This document shows, piece by piece, positions 25,032 through 36,283 of a stretch of DNA of 64,000 nt. The notes beneath the pieces are model-generated. The model was given only the letters and a program-made list of their open reading frames with translations. It made no database searches and was not told the origin of the DNA. Each line of letters opens with the position of its first letter. Position 1 is the stretch's first letter. The stretch spans positions 118,745,690-118,809,689 of the forward strand of contig CM019066.1 in the NCBI GenBank assembly GCA_009667805.1, written 5' to 3'. The position numbers and the translations under genes were made by a program. This stretch comes from Leptobrachium leishanense (lineage: Eukaryota; Chordata; Amphibia; Anura; Megophryidae).

Positions 25032-25338
25032 TTACTTATTATTTTATTTGTGTTGTTAACATCTGTACATTGTGACGTTGTGATATTTTTTTATTTGTGT
25101 ACTCATTTTCTTTGCTCTGTTGACACACACACACACACCAGACCTCATATATAAATACATACACCAGGGCTGGATATATTTACATTATTAAATGTAGGAG
25201 CAGGAAGAAAACATTGAAGCCAACTAGTGTTTTTAGATGCCAAAGACGGCTTTTAGATTGATGTAAAATAAACTGGAAATTTAGGAGCCAGGAGTAAAAT
25301 TTTAGGAGCCAGTGGCTACCAGACTTTGTCAAGCCCTG
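24708..25338. mobile_element. hAT element with embedded PLE-type palindrome, 631 bp
   Basis: Ends CAGGGCTTGACA and TGTCAAGCCCTG are perfect inverted copies. A perfect 8-bp duplication TCCTAATG flanks the element (24700-24707 and 25339-25346). Inside are a 38-bp perfect palindrome (24778-24815), a (TA)n run at about 25005-25030 and a (CA)n run at about 25122-25138. There is no transposase. Confidence 0.88.
24778..24830 (+). repeat. Short head-to-head PLE-type ends inside the hAT element
   Basis: The 38-bp palindrome centred at 24796 is followed by the module CTTGATAA, A, GGCGA helix strand, loop, TCGCC helix strand, GAAATG (24800-24828). The five-base helix pairs perfectly. The left side carries the mirrored CCAACGTTTTGGC. 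This is the same head-to-head design as 1232-1488. Confidence 0.55.
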
Positions 25339-25839
25339 TCCTAATGTGCCTCTTGCTAGTGGTTGTTTTTGTGTTTGTGGTTTGCATATCAAAGTGAAAT
25401 TCGTGATGTTTTTAGTTCAAAACAAGTCTGTCAGTTATCCAGTTTTTTTCTTACTGTTGAGGTTTTATTTCCAATTGTGATCTGCCAGTAGGTATAACGT
25501 AGGTGTACAATGGGCATTCCTCGGTTTTCTTGCAGTGGTGGTGTGTTGAGAAAAGGTTGACCTCAGTTAACAATTGACACTTTGGAGATGGTGTCTTTTT
25601 ATGCAGAAATCCACACAGGCAATGCATAGGTCAACAAGTGAGTACTAATAATAGCAAGAAGATCATGACTTTTCTGGGTGGCTCAGCTCTCATATTTTTT
25701 AAAATACATGGAATAAAGAGTGTTTGTGTGGCCTTAAAATGACGTCATGTTAGAACATATCTGAAAAGTCCTACGGCATAATAATGCTGCAGTCAACAGG
25801 GTGCCACCATTACTTCTACCTCTCATGCTCTTTGCCTTG

Positions 25840-26675
25840 GGGTCCTCTTGGACTCCGATCTCTCTTTTACTCTTCACATTCAGTCACTCACCAAATCTTG
25901 CTACTTCCACCTAAAAAACATTGCACGCATCTACCCCTGTCTTACTCAGGACTCTGCTAAAATGCTCATCCAACCTCTTATTATCTCCCACCTTGACTAC
26001 TGTAATCTCCTTCTCACTGGTCTTAAAAAATCCTAGATGCTCCCTCTGCAGTCTATTATGAACGCCTGTGCCAGACTCATACACCTCACATCCCGCACTT
26101 CTCACACCTCACCCCTTTGTCAATCTTTACATTGGCTCTCTGTTTCCTTTTGAGTCCACTTTAAAATACTAGTCCTCACGTACAAAATTCTCCATAGCCC
26201 TTGCCCCGACTACATTTCCTCCCTTATTAGCAGGTACATCCCGTCCCAACCACTTCGCTCTACCAATGATCTGATGTTATCGGTTCCTCATACCCATACC
26301 CCGAACACCCGCCTTTAAGACTTCTCCCGAGCTGCCCCCTTTATATTATGGAACTCTCTCCCCCACAACATCAGACTCTCCTCATCTCTCTAGTCCTTCG
26401 AGAAGTCTCTGAAAACACATTACTTTAGAGAAGCCTATCACTCCCTAATTCTCTCATGGTTCATTTCGTGCTCCATATTCCCACACAGCCCACATGGGCC
26501 CAATACTTCATGCCCTCTACTTACCCTCACCTTACCCTACCCTCTCCTCTTAGATTGTAAGGGTCCTCTCTCCTACTGTACTGTGTGTAATGTGTATGCA
26601 TCTTTGTTTTTCTGTATCTCCCATTGTAAAGTGCTACGGAACTTGTTGGCACTTGTAACTGTAACTGTAACATCT
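25840..26675 (+). pseudogene. L2-type LINE ORF2 C-terminal fragment and 3' tail
   Basis: Plus-strand translation from 25848 gives DSDLSFTLHIQSLTKSCYFH and then LIISHLDYCNLLLTGL, the post-polymerase region typical of L2. After a stop it continues with NACARLIHLTSRTSHTSPLC, LHWLSVSF and LWNSLPHNIR. Stop codons and frame changes interrupt it. The tail includes GATTGTAAGGGTCC, a TGTAAAGTGCTACGGAAC phrase and TGTAAC repeats at about 26655-26675. This is a dead 5'-truncated copy. Confidence 0.85.
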
Positions 26676-27946
26676 GTACAATTAATTTTTTCCTGTCAGA
26701 AGGGGGACATGTCTAAGAAATTAATTCACAGTAAACAAAATTCCTTTGCATTGTTGCAGAATTTACTTAAACTCAGGCTCCCACAGGAATATTTAAAGAT
26801 CGAGGTTTCTCAATCTTGGTAGTGAATGGCGTTAATACAGGAATACAAGGGAAAATGATCTTGAAGTTCTAGATCGCATATATGTTCTCAAGTGTAGTTT
26901 CTAAGGTCCAGTGCACACAGAGCAGAAACTGTATTAGTGAAGACAGAAAAAGACACTTTGCAACAGAGTTTGTAGCGATAATTAAGAAACTATAGCTCAC
27001 TACAGATATGCGTAGTTTGATTTGTGTTATTATTTCTAAGTCTGCCACGCGTTAGAAAACGCAATCCTTTAAGGATTATATATCCACCTTCAGCAAATGA
27101 ATTAAACTTGAAATTGCATAGTCATAAATAGAGCATAAACATTACGCCATGCATCCTTATGAATATCAACAACAGGAAAGAGATGTGGTGTAATTTGTGA
27201 AGAAGTTAGATCGATGAAGACTGCATTATGACTTACCAGCATCATCATGAGTGAATTGCATAAAGCGTTAGCAAATTTGATAGCATTTAGAGGGATTTTA
27301 CTGACAGAGCATAAAAGAGCAATGATTTGCAGGTGATGCAAATTCCATTTCAATTTCTATTTCCAGGTGCATTTCCTTCAGTCTGAATCCAATATTGAAG
27401 ACTAGGTATATGTGGTGTGCAATATAAGAACACTAAGTGCTTTTTCATTTTATTTTTCAGACGTAATGTCATCAACTCTAAATGTCTTTAACCTAAGGCA
27501 AGATTAACAGGGTATAAGTTACCAATTATAGAGTCTATGTTTTAACAATTTAGGATAATTGGTAATTCTTAACATTTGGTTAGACAAAGTCAACTTATCA
27601 CACAAGTCTTATAATTGAGATCACCATTACGTCTTCTCTTTATTTCTAATGCTCGATTTTAACAGTGGGATTTGGAAACCGTCCGTACCAGGCAACATTT
27701 CAAACAGACAGATATTTATTGCTCCAGGGATGCACTTAGAGAAAATTTCAAGCTTGAAATGACTTCCATCTTTATGCATTAAATAAATAATGAATGCAGG
27801 GTCATCTCCAGCGCCTGCGTGGCTCTGAGAAGAGCAAGACTATAGGATCCATATCATACCTTATTCCCTGATGTTCCAAAGTAACAGCGCTCCATGTATC
27901 TCAGTGCACCCACCTCAATTGTTCTCATGTCTTTTCTTCTGTCTTT
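26676..27946. other. No feature recognised
   Basis: Mostly AT-rich sequence with short open frames only; probably old intergenic DNA. Confidence 0.45.
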
Positions 27947-27950
27947 CCAG

Positions 27951-28414
27951 TGTGACGTTTGGGGGCCCACAGAGCACGTGCACAATGTCTTTCACAAACA
28001 AAACAGCTTTATTCACCCTTTCAGGGCAGTCAAAAAGGCAACATAATAAGTACACGCTTGGGTTCAGCGAAATTAAAGCAAAGTCCTGATCTTCAGCACA
28101 AATAAACAGAAAAAATAATGATGGCTCACCAACGCTTTAAACCGTCCCAAACCTGGGGAATCCTTTCCCCAGTATGTAGAAGCCTCTCCAGCAAGGCACA
28201 GCACGTCTCCTGCTTTTGGAACACCAACACACACTGCTTCCACTGATTACTTTCCTTTTTCCTAAATACTCCCACAATCCTATCTGGGAGTTGCTGGCTT
28301 TAAAACTCTTCCTGGACAGGAACATTAACCCTGTGGTTGCCCTTAAAGGGTCCACAACCCAAATAGGGGTGAAACATATTGTCCATCCAGGACCCAGCCC
28401 TGCCGACCTCTACA
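27951..28414 (-). mobile_element. Probable solo LTR, minus orientation
   Basis: Read on the minus strand, the segment begins TGTAGAGGTCGG and ends AAACGTCACA, giving TG...CA ends. CCAG flanks both sides (27947-27950 and 28415-28418). An AATAAA on the minus strand (about 28008-28013) sits some 60 bases from the end, as expected of an LTR. The 4-bp duplication suggests a Gypsy-like element. Confidence 0.6.
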
Positions 28415-28418
28415 CCAG

Positions 28419-29775
28419 CCAGAGTCAGAAGCCATAGCACTGAAAGGAAAGAGCAAGAGAAGAAGTAGGAACTCCATTCTACATCACAAGAAAAGGTATG
28501 GATTAGTCAAAAATACCTGCAATTGGTGTAGCCTCTACCAAACCATAAGAGGGGACCATCAATCCGGTCTCAACTTTCATGCAAAGGAAAATGCAATTTT
28601 ATATGCATCTTTTTTATTGCTTATGTACTTATTAATGTAATAGTTTATGTAATGCAGTAAATACACAGCAGGCAATACCAGCCAGGGTTATCTGTTTCAT
28701 TATGTCTAATCGTTAATTAGCAATAAAATCCCTAACGTCACACATGATCTTTGCGAAGGTATTTTAATCCATACATATTTACTATTTTTAACTCTATGCT
28801 TTTAAACCATTAGACACCATGAACGTCTGGAAACAATTGCTAATTGGATATCTGAGACTGAGCCATTGCATGGTTAAAATACAGTTTTAACACTTTTGAC
28901 AGGTGTTATCCTGTTAACTGCGATCTGATATACTCCAGCACTCCGATTTGGGTTGCCTAAAAGCTCGAAGGTGAGCTCTTTTTGCAACAAATATATTTCT
29001 ATGCATTATCACATATGTGTTATCTGTCTTTTTCACTCATATTTCTGTCCTATAAATATTCAACATTTCATAACAAGTAGTGTAATTTACGCCGCCTCCA
29101 TTTTTACCTCCATATATTCAAACTTGTCATGCCTAGCACATGTTGGGTTCATTTTAATTAAAATTACTCCCTATGTGTATGTTAGAATTTTTGTACTACC
29201 ACATATATTAAGACTTTGAGTAATTTACTATAAAAGCTTTTCTTTTCTTACTTTAGGCGGCATGCCACCAGAGTGAGTGACAGCTTTAAGCAAAGAAGCC
29301 ATCCTACACAACATCCTTCCTCTCACTTCGTGCAGCCAATTGAGTGCCAATACTCATCAATCAGAAGGTCAACATTCTTATTGATGGTCAATTACGTAGT
29401 GTTGTGAGAGGACCCTGACAGTGTCTATAACCAATGAGGCAGGAACATGTACTGGTCAAGCGTGATATCTCATCAAGGGACGGGACATCCCCGAGGTCTT
29501 TTAAAATCAATACAATATCTATTACCTTATGAGACATTTCCGAGAAAGTGATCATGTCAACATTCACTTTAATAATAATGATATAATGCTGCACACATCC
29601 CAAACCCACTTTTTAAGAATTACTGCTGACTTCAGTGAATCTGCACCAAAGACGTTACCAGTTCCCATGAGCTGGTGTTAAGTGAATTGGCAATTTTGCA
29701 ACTGCATAGATCAGCGACAAATCACCAAAGAAGTAGGTGTGATGATCACTTGCCTCCTCTCACTATTAACAGAAA
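28419..29775. other. No feature recognised
   Basis: AT-rich sequence without recognisable ends or protein signatures. Confidence 0.45.
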
Positions 29776-29781
29776 GACCAA

Positions 29782-30338
29782 CAGGGTTATTCAAAGAGAA
29801 TCGAAAAGTCACCGTACTTTCTGTGACTTTTCGTTCCCTTCAATTCGGCGTGATTTGGCAATCCTATTTCGGCCACCCTGCGGTGTATACAGCAAGCACC
29901 ACAGGGTCCCCGAAGTGCAAGGAAAACCCGCCGCAAACCCGACGAACACACACCGCAAAACCTGCCGAACACTCACTAAAACCTGCAAAACAGCTGGATT
30001 AACCCTGCCGAATACGCCAGAGAAACCCAAGCAGCCGCCGATCACAGCGCAGAGCAGCCACCGGAAAAAGTCGACACCGCAGACGAATGGAGTGAAAAAA
30101 AAAAAACAGTATGCTTGAATGTTTGAAAAGTGAAAGGCTGTTTGCAAAGAAACTACAGAACGAAAATGTCTGAAATTTACATATAAGATCCAATGAATGA
30201 TAATAAAAAGGGCTGTTACAGAAAAAAGAAAACTACTAAAAAAAATAAATGGAAAAAAAATCCCGAAAAATGCCTAAAAGATCCAAAAAAAATCGATGAA
30301 TAAAGAGTCTTTTTACTGCAGAATATTATAATCAATGA
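29782..30338. mobile_element. Harbinger-like element, left part, split by the PLE
   Basis: It begins CAGGGTTATTCAAAGAGAAT and follows the intact element at 10008-10897 in reverse orientation. It stops at the target duplication of the Penelope-like element, and the rest resumes at 38313. The joined length is about 897 bp, close to the 890 bp of the intact copy. The flanking 3-bp duplication is not preserved. Confidence 0.85.
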
Positions 30339-31612
30339 AAGTGGGAGTGTGGTAAGCGCCCACACTATACCCTCCGAATGCCCAGCAGACCAGATGAATA
30401 GTGGTTTCCCCCAACCAAGTGTGCAAGTATAAAAAATACGTATCTGGTATGCGCGAAATTAGACGCTAGGGAACTCGGACTGGTCTCTCGAATAATGTCT
30501 CCAAACAAGTGTCATGTTGGAATAAAGATACAAAAAATACGATCTAAGTGCAGCGTTATGACAGTATATGGGTATATATGTATATCGTGGATGAACTCAC
30601 AAACAAAGAGCCCGTACACTGGCTCTGAGTGATGAATAGCCTCTGGGTTGTTAATCTTGTTTCACTTCTCAGGAAACCCACTCCTTGGTATGGTTAACTC
30701 ATTACATCCATAAGACATGGGAAAAAAGAGAGAGGCACAATCTTTGTGTATATCTGACACCCAAGGTATTGTTATATATCAGCCAGAATGGAACACTCAC
30801 ATTTGGATGAGCTATTCCCAGCTCAAAATCGAAGGCGTATGGGTTTTTCTGGTCAAACCCAATGAAGACCCGAACATGCAGAGGTGATTCTTCTTTAAAA
30901 ATGGATTTAATAATATAAAATCAAATAAAGTAAAATACAGAACGCGTTTCGCCGTTGGCACACGGCTTCATCAGCTGGTCTATACATTAGGATCTAACAT
31001 GCATGTTTATATACCCAAACAATAAATGAAAAATCAGATGAAATCGTTTCTCCTGTGTGTAATTGGTGGTCAGCGTGAGTTCCTGGCCTCTTTCTGGATC
31101 GTTCAGACGCGACTGACTCGCGGCGCCATCTTGCGCAAGCGCATTGAGGGCTTCCATGTTCCACCTTGCGTTCCAGATGGCTTTACCCGGAAGTTGGACG
31201 TATTTTGTTGAATCGTCGTTCGTCTTGCCGCTGAAGTATATCGAGGATATCACCTAGGTTACACAACACTTCTCAGTGCCATAATGTTCATGGGGGAACA
31301 ATTAGACTGCATCAATAAAATAAATAGAATCTTAAGCAATATACATGTGATAACGTGGAATAGAACCTAAAGGGAAAAGGAGACTATCTAAGGAGGACAT
31401 GAGTGTGATTCGGAGAGATCCTAATAACAGAGCGGAGTACAAATGGGAATGGAGGATAAGATCTGAATCCTTGTTTGAGTATATTGGAGAGAGCACCTTG
31501 TATTTAAATAAATCCTGGTGAAGTGAATCGGTGTCACATCGTGCGTTGATATGAATAAATATACAGTATCCCAATTTCAAGAGATAGTTAATGTACTTTA
31601 TTAATACCACAT
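30339..31612 (-). repeat. PLE 5' outer LTR, inverted
   Basis: This is the reverse complement of 31631-32904, with arms meeting at an 18-bp spacer (31613-31630). Together they form a foldback of about 2.5 kb. It contains the minus-strand hammerhead-like motif at 30940-30980 and short shadow frames only. Confidence 0.92.
30940..30980 (-). ncRNA. Hammerhead-like motif in inverted LTR
   Basis: The minus strand carries CTGATGA (30974-30968), one extra A, helix GCCGT/ACGGC with a six-base loop, then GAAACGCGTT. ACGCGT is self-complementary, as in minimal hammerheads that work as dimers. The extra A before helix II departs from the canonical core, so cleavage is uncertain. Confidence 0.5.
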
Positions 31613-32905
31613 CATACCTAATCTTTGCTTATGTGGTATTAATAAAGTGCATTAACTATCTCTTGAAATTGGGATACTGTATATTTATTCATATCAACGC
31701 ACAATGTGACACCGATTCACTTCACCAGGATTTATTTAAATACAAGGTGCTCTCTCCAAGAACTCAAACAAGGATTCAGATCTTATCCTCCATTCCCATT
31801 TGTACTCCGCTCTGTTATTAGGATCTCTCTGAATCACACTCATGTCCTCCTTAGATAGTCTCCTTTTCCCTTTAGGTTCTATTCCACGTTATCACATGTA
31901 TATTGCTTATGATTCTATTTATTTTATTGATGCAGTCTAATTGTTCCCCATGAACATTATGGCACTGGGAAGTGTTGTGTAACCTAGGTGATATCCTCGA
32001 TATACTTCAGCGGCAAGACGAACGACGATTCAACGTCCAACTACGCGGGTTTAAGGTAAAGCTATCTGGAACGCAAGGTGGAACGTGGAAGCCCTCAATG
32101 CGCTTGCGCAAGATGGCGCCGCGAGTCAGTCACGTCTGAACGATCCAGAAAGAGGCCAGGAACGCACGCTGACCACCAATTACACACAGGAGAAACGATT
32201 TCATCTGATTTTTCATTTATTGTTTGGGTATATAAACATGCATGTTAGATCCTAATGTATAGACCAGCTGATGAAGCCGTGTGCCAACGGCGAAACGCGT
32301 TCTGTATTTTACTTTATTGGAATTTATATTATTAAATCCATTTTTAAAGAAGAATCACCTCTGCATGTTCGGGTCTTCATTGGGTTTGACCAGAAAAACC
32401 CATACGCCTTCGATTTTGAGCTGGGAATAGCTCATCCAAATGTGAGTGTTCCATTCTGGCTGATATATAACAATACCTTGGGTGTCAGATATACACAAAG
32501 ATTGTGCCTCTCTCTCTTTTTTCCCATGTCTTATGGATGTAATGAGTTAACCATACCAAGGAGTGGGTTTCCTGAGAAGTGAAACAAGATTAACAACCCA
32601 GAGGCTATTCATCACTCAGAGCCAGTGTACGGGCTCTTTGTTTGTGAGTTCATCCACGATATACATATATACCCATATACTGTCATAACGCTGCACTTAG
32701 ATCGTATTTTTTGTATCTTTATTCCAACATGACACTTGTTTGGAGACGTTATTCGAGAGACCAGTCCGAGTTCCCTAGCGTCTAATTTCGCGCATACCAG
32801 ATACATATTTTTTATACTTGCACACTTGGTTGGGGGAAACCACTATTCATCTGGTCTGCTGGGCATTCGGAGGGTATAGTGTGGGCGCTTACCACACTCC
32901 ACTTT
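31613..32905 (+). repeat. PLE 5' inner LTR, direct
   Basis: It matches the 3' LTR (37098-38297) over about 1.2 kb and extends some 90 bp further on its right. A short rearrangement near 32030-32060 (ACTACGCGGGTTTAAGG) distinguishes it from the other two copies. It probably carries the promoter for ORF1 and ORF2 in the plus direction; no TATA box was fixed. Confidence 0.9.
32261..32310 (+). ncRNA. Hammerhead-like motif in inner LTR
   Basis: CTGATGA at 32268-32274 is followed by an extra A, helix GCCGT (32276-32280) with ACGGC, and GAAAC at 32292-32296 leading into ACGCGTT. The bases CAG before the core can pair with CTG after the presumed cleavage site, giving a short helix I. Hammerhead ribozymes are known in Penelope-like LTRs; activity of this variant is not established. 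Confidence 0.55.
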
Positions 32906-32955
32906 CATATAATTTGTATAGTAAATTCTCCCATTGGTAATATAGCTGCCCCACT

Positions 32956-33873
32956 ATGTCTCTGTCCAACTTCAGAAATCGAGTTGGCAGCAACGTCGAG
33001 GCAATGTTTGGTAATAACATTTTAACATTACAATTACAAGAACCAGAAGCCGGTACAAACAGAAAACCACTGGTGGACTTAGAGAGGAATCTAATAAAAG
33101 AGATTAAATTAAAGTTAGAAATAGCTACCTTAGAGAAGTACAAGAAGGATAAAATCACTCCCAGAGGTTTAAGGTTCCAAAAAACCCCCTCTTCAGAAAA
33201 AGATGACCCTGATTTCGTTTTAGGCTGGAATTCTATGTTAGAGAGCTCTGCAGTGTCCACGATGGAGTATATTATTCAAAAAAAGAAAGAGAAACTCCCT
33301 AAAATAAATGTCATTATAGATCAACTCTCTAAACAGATCGATCAAGAACAATCCTCAGACAATGTCGTTGAGATCAATAAAATTTTAGAAGAAAAATTAG
33401 ATAAAATAGAAAAAGAAATTTTAATAATTAAGAAAAAGAAATATGAAAGAGACATCGAGGATTATAGAAGAGGAAATGTTCACAGAGAGTACGACACTAA
33501 TAAAACGGAACAGCCCATAAATCCCATGGGGGAAAGAAAAGAATTTGACTTAGGAGAGAGACATTATGGTAATAGACAATGGAATAACAACAATAAGGGA
33601 TGGCACAATAATAGGCCTAACAATAGATTTGACAACAGATATTACAACAGTCGCCAGCATAATCACTGGAGAGGAGAAGATGAAAGGAAAGTAGAAAACT
33701 TTTATCAGGGTAGCAATAACATTCCTAATAATCGAGGTAGAAATCATGGATTCTTGTATAAAGATAGATTCCAACCCTGGGATAATAATAGAGGAAGTTG
33801 GAGACAGAGAGAAAGATCAGCCAACAACGAGTGGACATGGTGGGACGATATCCCAATGGGAATATGGACATGA
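32956..33873 (+). CDS. PLE ORF1, basic N/R-rich protein (305 aa)
   Basis: The function is not known from the sequence alone. The N-terminal third is mixed helical sequence. A Lys/Glu-rich coiled-coil-like stretch covers about residues 135-180 (NKILEEKLDKIEKEILIIKK). The last third, from about residue 195, is packed with Asn, Arg, Tyr and Gly (NRQWNNNNKGWHNNRPNNRF) and resembles an RNA-binding low-complexity tail. An upstream protein with coiled coil and basic tail would suit packaging of element RNA with ORF2, but that is inference. ORF1 begins about 50 bp after the inner LTR. The start is the first ATG of the open frame. The frame ends at 33873, while coding-like sequence continues in another frame. 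Confidence 0.75.
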   Translation: MSLSNFRNRVGSNVEAMFGNNILTLQLQEPEAGTNRKPLVDLERNLIKEIKLKLEIATLEKYKKDKITPRGLRFQKTPSSEKDDPDFVLGWNSMLESSAVSTMEYIIQKKKEKLPKINVIIDQLSKQIDQEQSSDNVVEINKILEEKLDKIEKEILIIKKKKYERDIEDYRRGNVHREYDTNKTEQPINPMGERKEFDLGERHYGNRQWNNNNKGWHNNRPNNRFDNRYYNSRQHNHWRGEDERKVENFYQGSNNIPNNRGRNHGFLYKDRFQPWDNNRGSWRQRERSANNEWTWWDDIPMGIWT

Positions 33874-34157
33874 GTAGACAAAGCTCGGCCCCTAATATAG
33901 AACCACAGAGAGGTGAAAGAGAAGTAGCCAAAAATTCCACCATCCCCCTTAGCAAAAGATTTTCTTCTTTAGGGGATCATGTCGAGGAAGAGGTTTTTTG
34001 GCAGGATCCCCTGGAGAGGAGAGAGAGACAAGAGGACCTCAGAGGTTTGGATGTAAGATTGGAAAGAAGGGGAGGCCTAAAAAGATCTTGGGAAAGACCC
34101 GAAGAGGAAAGAGAGCAGGAAAACATGTTTGTCAAAGAAAAGCGAGAAAGACGTTAA
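33798..34157 (+). CDS. PLE linker frame between ORF1 and ORF2
   Basis: This 119-residue frame overlaps the end of ORF1 and the first codons of the ORF2 frame. Its middle (SSLGDHVEEEVFWQDPLERR) and charged tail look like real protein, not a shadow. The RT frame just before GIFNLSHRVLS joins naturally after it. Either ORF1, this frame and ORF2 were once a single reading frame broken by two small indels, or the element uses programmed frameshifting. Decay is the simpler reading. Confidence 0.45.
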   Translation: METERKISQQRVDMVGRYPNGNMDMSRQSSAPNIEPQRGEREVAKNSTIPLSKRFSSLGDHVEEEVFWQDPLERRERQEDLRGLDVRLERRGGLKRSWERPEEEREQENMFVKEKRERR

Positions 34158-36283
34158 ACACTATGAATGGCATATTCAATCTCAGCCACAGAGTGTTGTC
34201 CGATACGGAAGTGAAAGTATTAAACAAGGGTCTCAAGTTTGCCCCTACAAATAACTTAGACAAATTTAATGTATATATAGATCTCCAGCGATTTAAACGT
34301 AAGCTCAGTCTCAAATTTTTTTTTCTAAAAAACCCTATAGAAAGAGACATTAGACAAAATTTGGGTCCAACTCTACATACCCCTCTAAAAAATCCATCTA
34401 AATTTTACACACGCCATGTAGTTTCGAATGAAATAAAGGTATTCAAAAATCTTATAATGAATGATATAGAAAAGATGTCCTTGAAGAACAAAAATTACAA
34501 CCTCACAAAAGAAGAAAAAATAGCTATAAGATCATTGCAGAAGGATTCTAGTATTACGATAAAACCCGCCAATAAAGGCGACGGGATCGTGATCCTTTCC
34601 AAAGAGATGTATGATGCAGAAGTATTAAGAACTTTGGGTGATGAGACCACTTATGAAAAACTAAAAAGTGACCCTATCAAAGATATAAAAGAAAGAATTA
34701 ACATCCTTCTTCAGGAAGGGCTTGATAAAGAAATCCTAAATCAACAAGAATATAATAATATAAAGATGGAATATACAAAAACTCCACATATGTATATATT
34801 ACCCAAAATACACAAGTATCCCACTAACCCGCCCGGAAGACCCATAGTGGCAGGCATAGACTCGATTACAAGTCATCTATCTAAATATGTGGACTTAATT
34901 CTACAACCAATAGTCTGCAAAATTCCATCTCATCTTAAGGACACCCTTGATGTCCTTACACTTCTCAAAGACTTAAGATTAGAAAATAGTGACATTTTAG
35001 TAACGTGCGACGTGAATGCCTTGTACAGTAGCATACCGCACCAAATGGGTCTAAAAGTGGTAGAAAAGGAAATCTCAAAGGTAGACAGCATAAATCCCGA
35101 GCAGCTATCCTTCATTCTCAATAGCATCAATTTTATATTAAAAAACAACTATTTCAAATTTGAAGAGGACTTTTTCATTCAATTAAAAGGAACCAAGATG
35201 GGCACTAAGTTCGCGCTCAGCTACGCGAACCTTTATATGGCCGGCTGGGAATCCCAGTTCGTCTATGGTTCGCGTAGCTGGGCGCTGGGGAATTTATTGT
35301 CATATAAAAGATATATTGACGATATATTTTTTGTTTGGAGAGGATCCGAGGAAAATTTACAGGCATTTTTAACCAGTCTTGATAGCCCAGAATGGGGGAT
35401 TAAACTGGATAGTAAGTGGAGTAGAGAATGTGTTAATTTTCTAGATTTGAAGATCTATAGAGAAGGAGACAACATCAAAACCAAAACCTTCTTCAAAGAG
35501 GTGGATATGAATACTTTTATAGAGAAGACTAGTTGCCACAACCCTATTTGGCTCAAAGGGGTTCCTAAGGGCCAATTTATTCAGTTGAGGAGAAATTGTA
35601 CAGACACAGAAGTATTTAAACAACAAGCTGACACCCTTAAAAGGTATTTCATTGAAAAGGGGTATGGAGAGAACGATCTGGATCATATTGTCAATGAATT
35701 AATCAAAGATGACCGTGAAACTTTACTCAAGTACAAACCCAAAAAGGGAAAAGAAATAGAGGAAGTGAGGTTCATCTGCGATTATAATAATAAGGCAACC
35801 CAAATTAAAAGAATTTTCAAGAAACACTGGCACGTCCTACGTAATGACAAAGATCTGAAGAATTACGTAGGGAAAAATCCTAATATTGTATTTAGAGGAG
35901 CAAGAAATTTAAAGTCCTGTCTGGTCCACAATAAGCCCAAAAAAAGAGACACCAAAGAGAGTCCATTTGGACTTAAACAAGGGTTCTACAACTGTGGCCA
36001 GTGTTTGGCATGTAGATCTACATGCAATAAAAAAGGTTTTAAAGGGTCATATCATAATAAAAAGAGCAAAGATGAAATCTCTATAAAGGGTATCCTAAAT
36101 TGTTTTTCAAAGAACATAATATATCTATTGGAATGTCCTTGTGGTATGCAATATATAGGACGTACCAAAAGAGCATTTAATGTTAGGCTATCAGAGCATA
36201 TTAGAAATATAAAAAAGGATTTGAAAAACACTCTGTGCCACTACATTTTAAGAACAAACATAATAGTTCACCAGTGGGTCTAA
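33998..36283 (+). CDS. PLE reverse transcriptase with zinc motif and GIY-YIG endonuclease (761 aa frame)
   Basis: The protein copies element RNA into DNA and nicks the target in the nucleus. The conserved PLE start region is GIFNLSHRVLSDTEVKVLNK (about residue 57). Polymerase motifs follow: KIHKYPTNPPGRPIVAGIDS (about 269), DVNALYSSIP with catalytic Asp (about 340), LKGTKMGTKFALSYANLYM (about 396), and YIDDIFFVW (about 440) with the catalytic Asp pair. FLDLKIY and GQFIQLRRNC complete the domain. A cysteine cluster (FYNCGQCLACRSTC, about 668) lies between polymerase and nuclease. YLLECPCGMQYIGRTKRAF (about 715) is the GIY-YIG nuclease core with its Arg. The true start may be the ATG at 34163. 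The frame is lost at about 36235, just after the nuclease core. Confidence 0.92.
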   Translation: MAGSPGEERETRGPQRFGCKIGKKGRPKKILGKTRRGKRAGKHVCQRKARKTLNTMNGIFNLSHRVLSDTEVKVLNKGLKFAPTNNLDKFNVYIDLQRFKRKLSLKFFFLKNPIERDIRQNLGPTLHTPLKNPSKFYTRHVVSNEIKVFKNLIMNDIEKMSLKNKNYNLTKEEKIAIRSLQKDSSITIKPANKGDGIVILSKEMYDAEVLRTLGDETTYEKLKSDPIKDIKERINILLQEGLDKEILNQQEYNNIKMEYTKTPHMYILPKIHKYPTNPPGRPIVAGIDSITSHLSKYVDLILQPIVCKIPSHLKDTLDVLTLLKDLRLENSDILVTCDVNALYSSIPHQMGLKVVEKEISKVDSINPEQLSFILNSINFILKNNYFKFEEDFFIQLKGTKMGTKFALSYANLYMAGWESQFVYGSRSWALGNLLSYKRYIDDIFFVWRGSEENLQAFLTSLDSPEWGIKLDSKWSRECVNFLDLKIYREGDNIKTKTFFKEVDMNTFIEKTSCHNPIWLKGVPKGQFIQLRRNCTDTEVFKQQADTLKRYFIEKGYGENDLDHIVNELIKDDRETLLKYKPKKGKEIEEVRFICDYNNKATQIKRIFKKHWHVLRNDKDLKNYVGKNPNIVFRGARNLKSCLVHNKPKKRDTKESPFGLKQGFYNCGQCLACRSTCNKKGFKGSYHNKKSKDEISIKGILNCFSKNIIYLLECPCGMQYIGRTKRAFNVRLSEHIRNIKKDLKNTLCHYILRTNIIVHQWV

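Noticed and set aside
29675..30193. Overlapping open frames of up to 147 residues
   Set aside because: They lie in the non-coding interior of the split Harbinger-like element and have no counterpart protein.
31026..32806. Short open frames in the PLE LTRs
   Set aside because: They mirror each other across the inverted arms and recur in the 3' LTR, with no codon signature; treated as non-coding.
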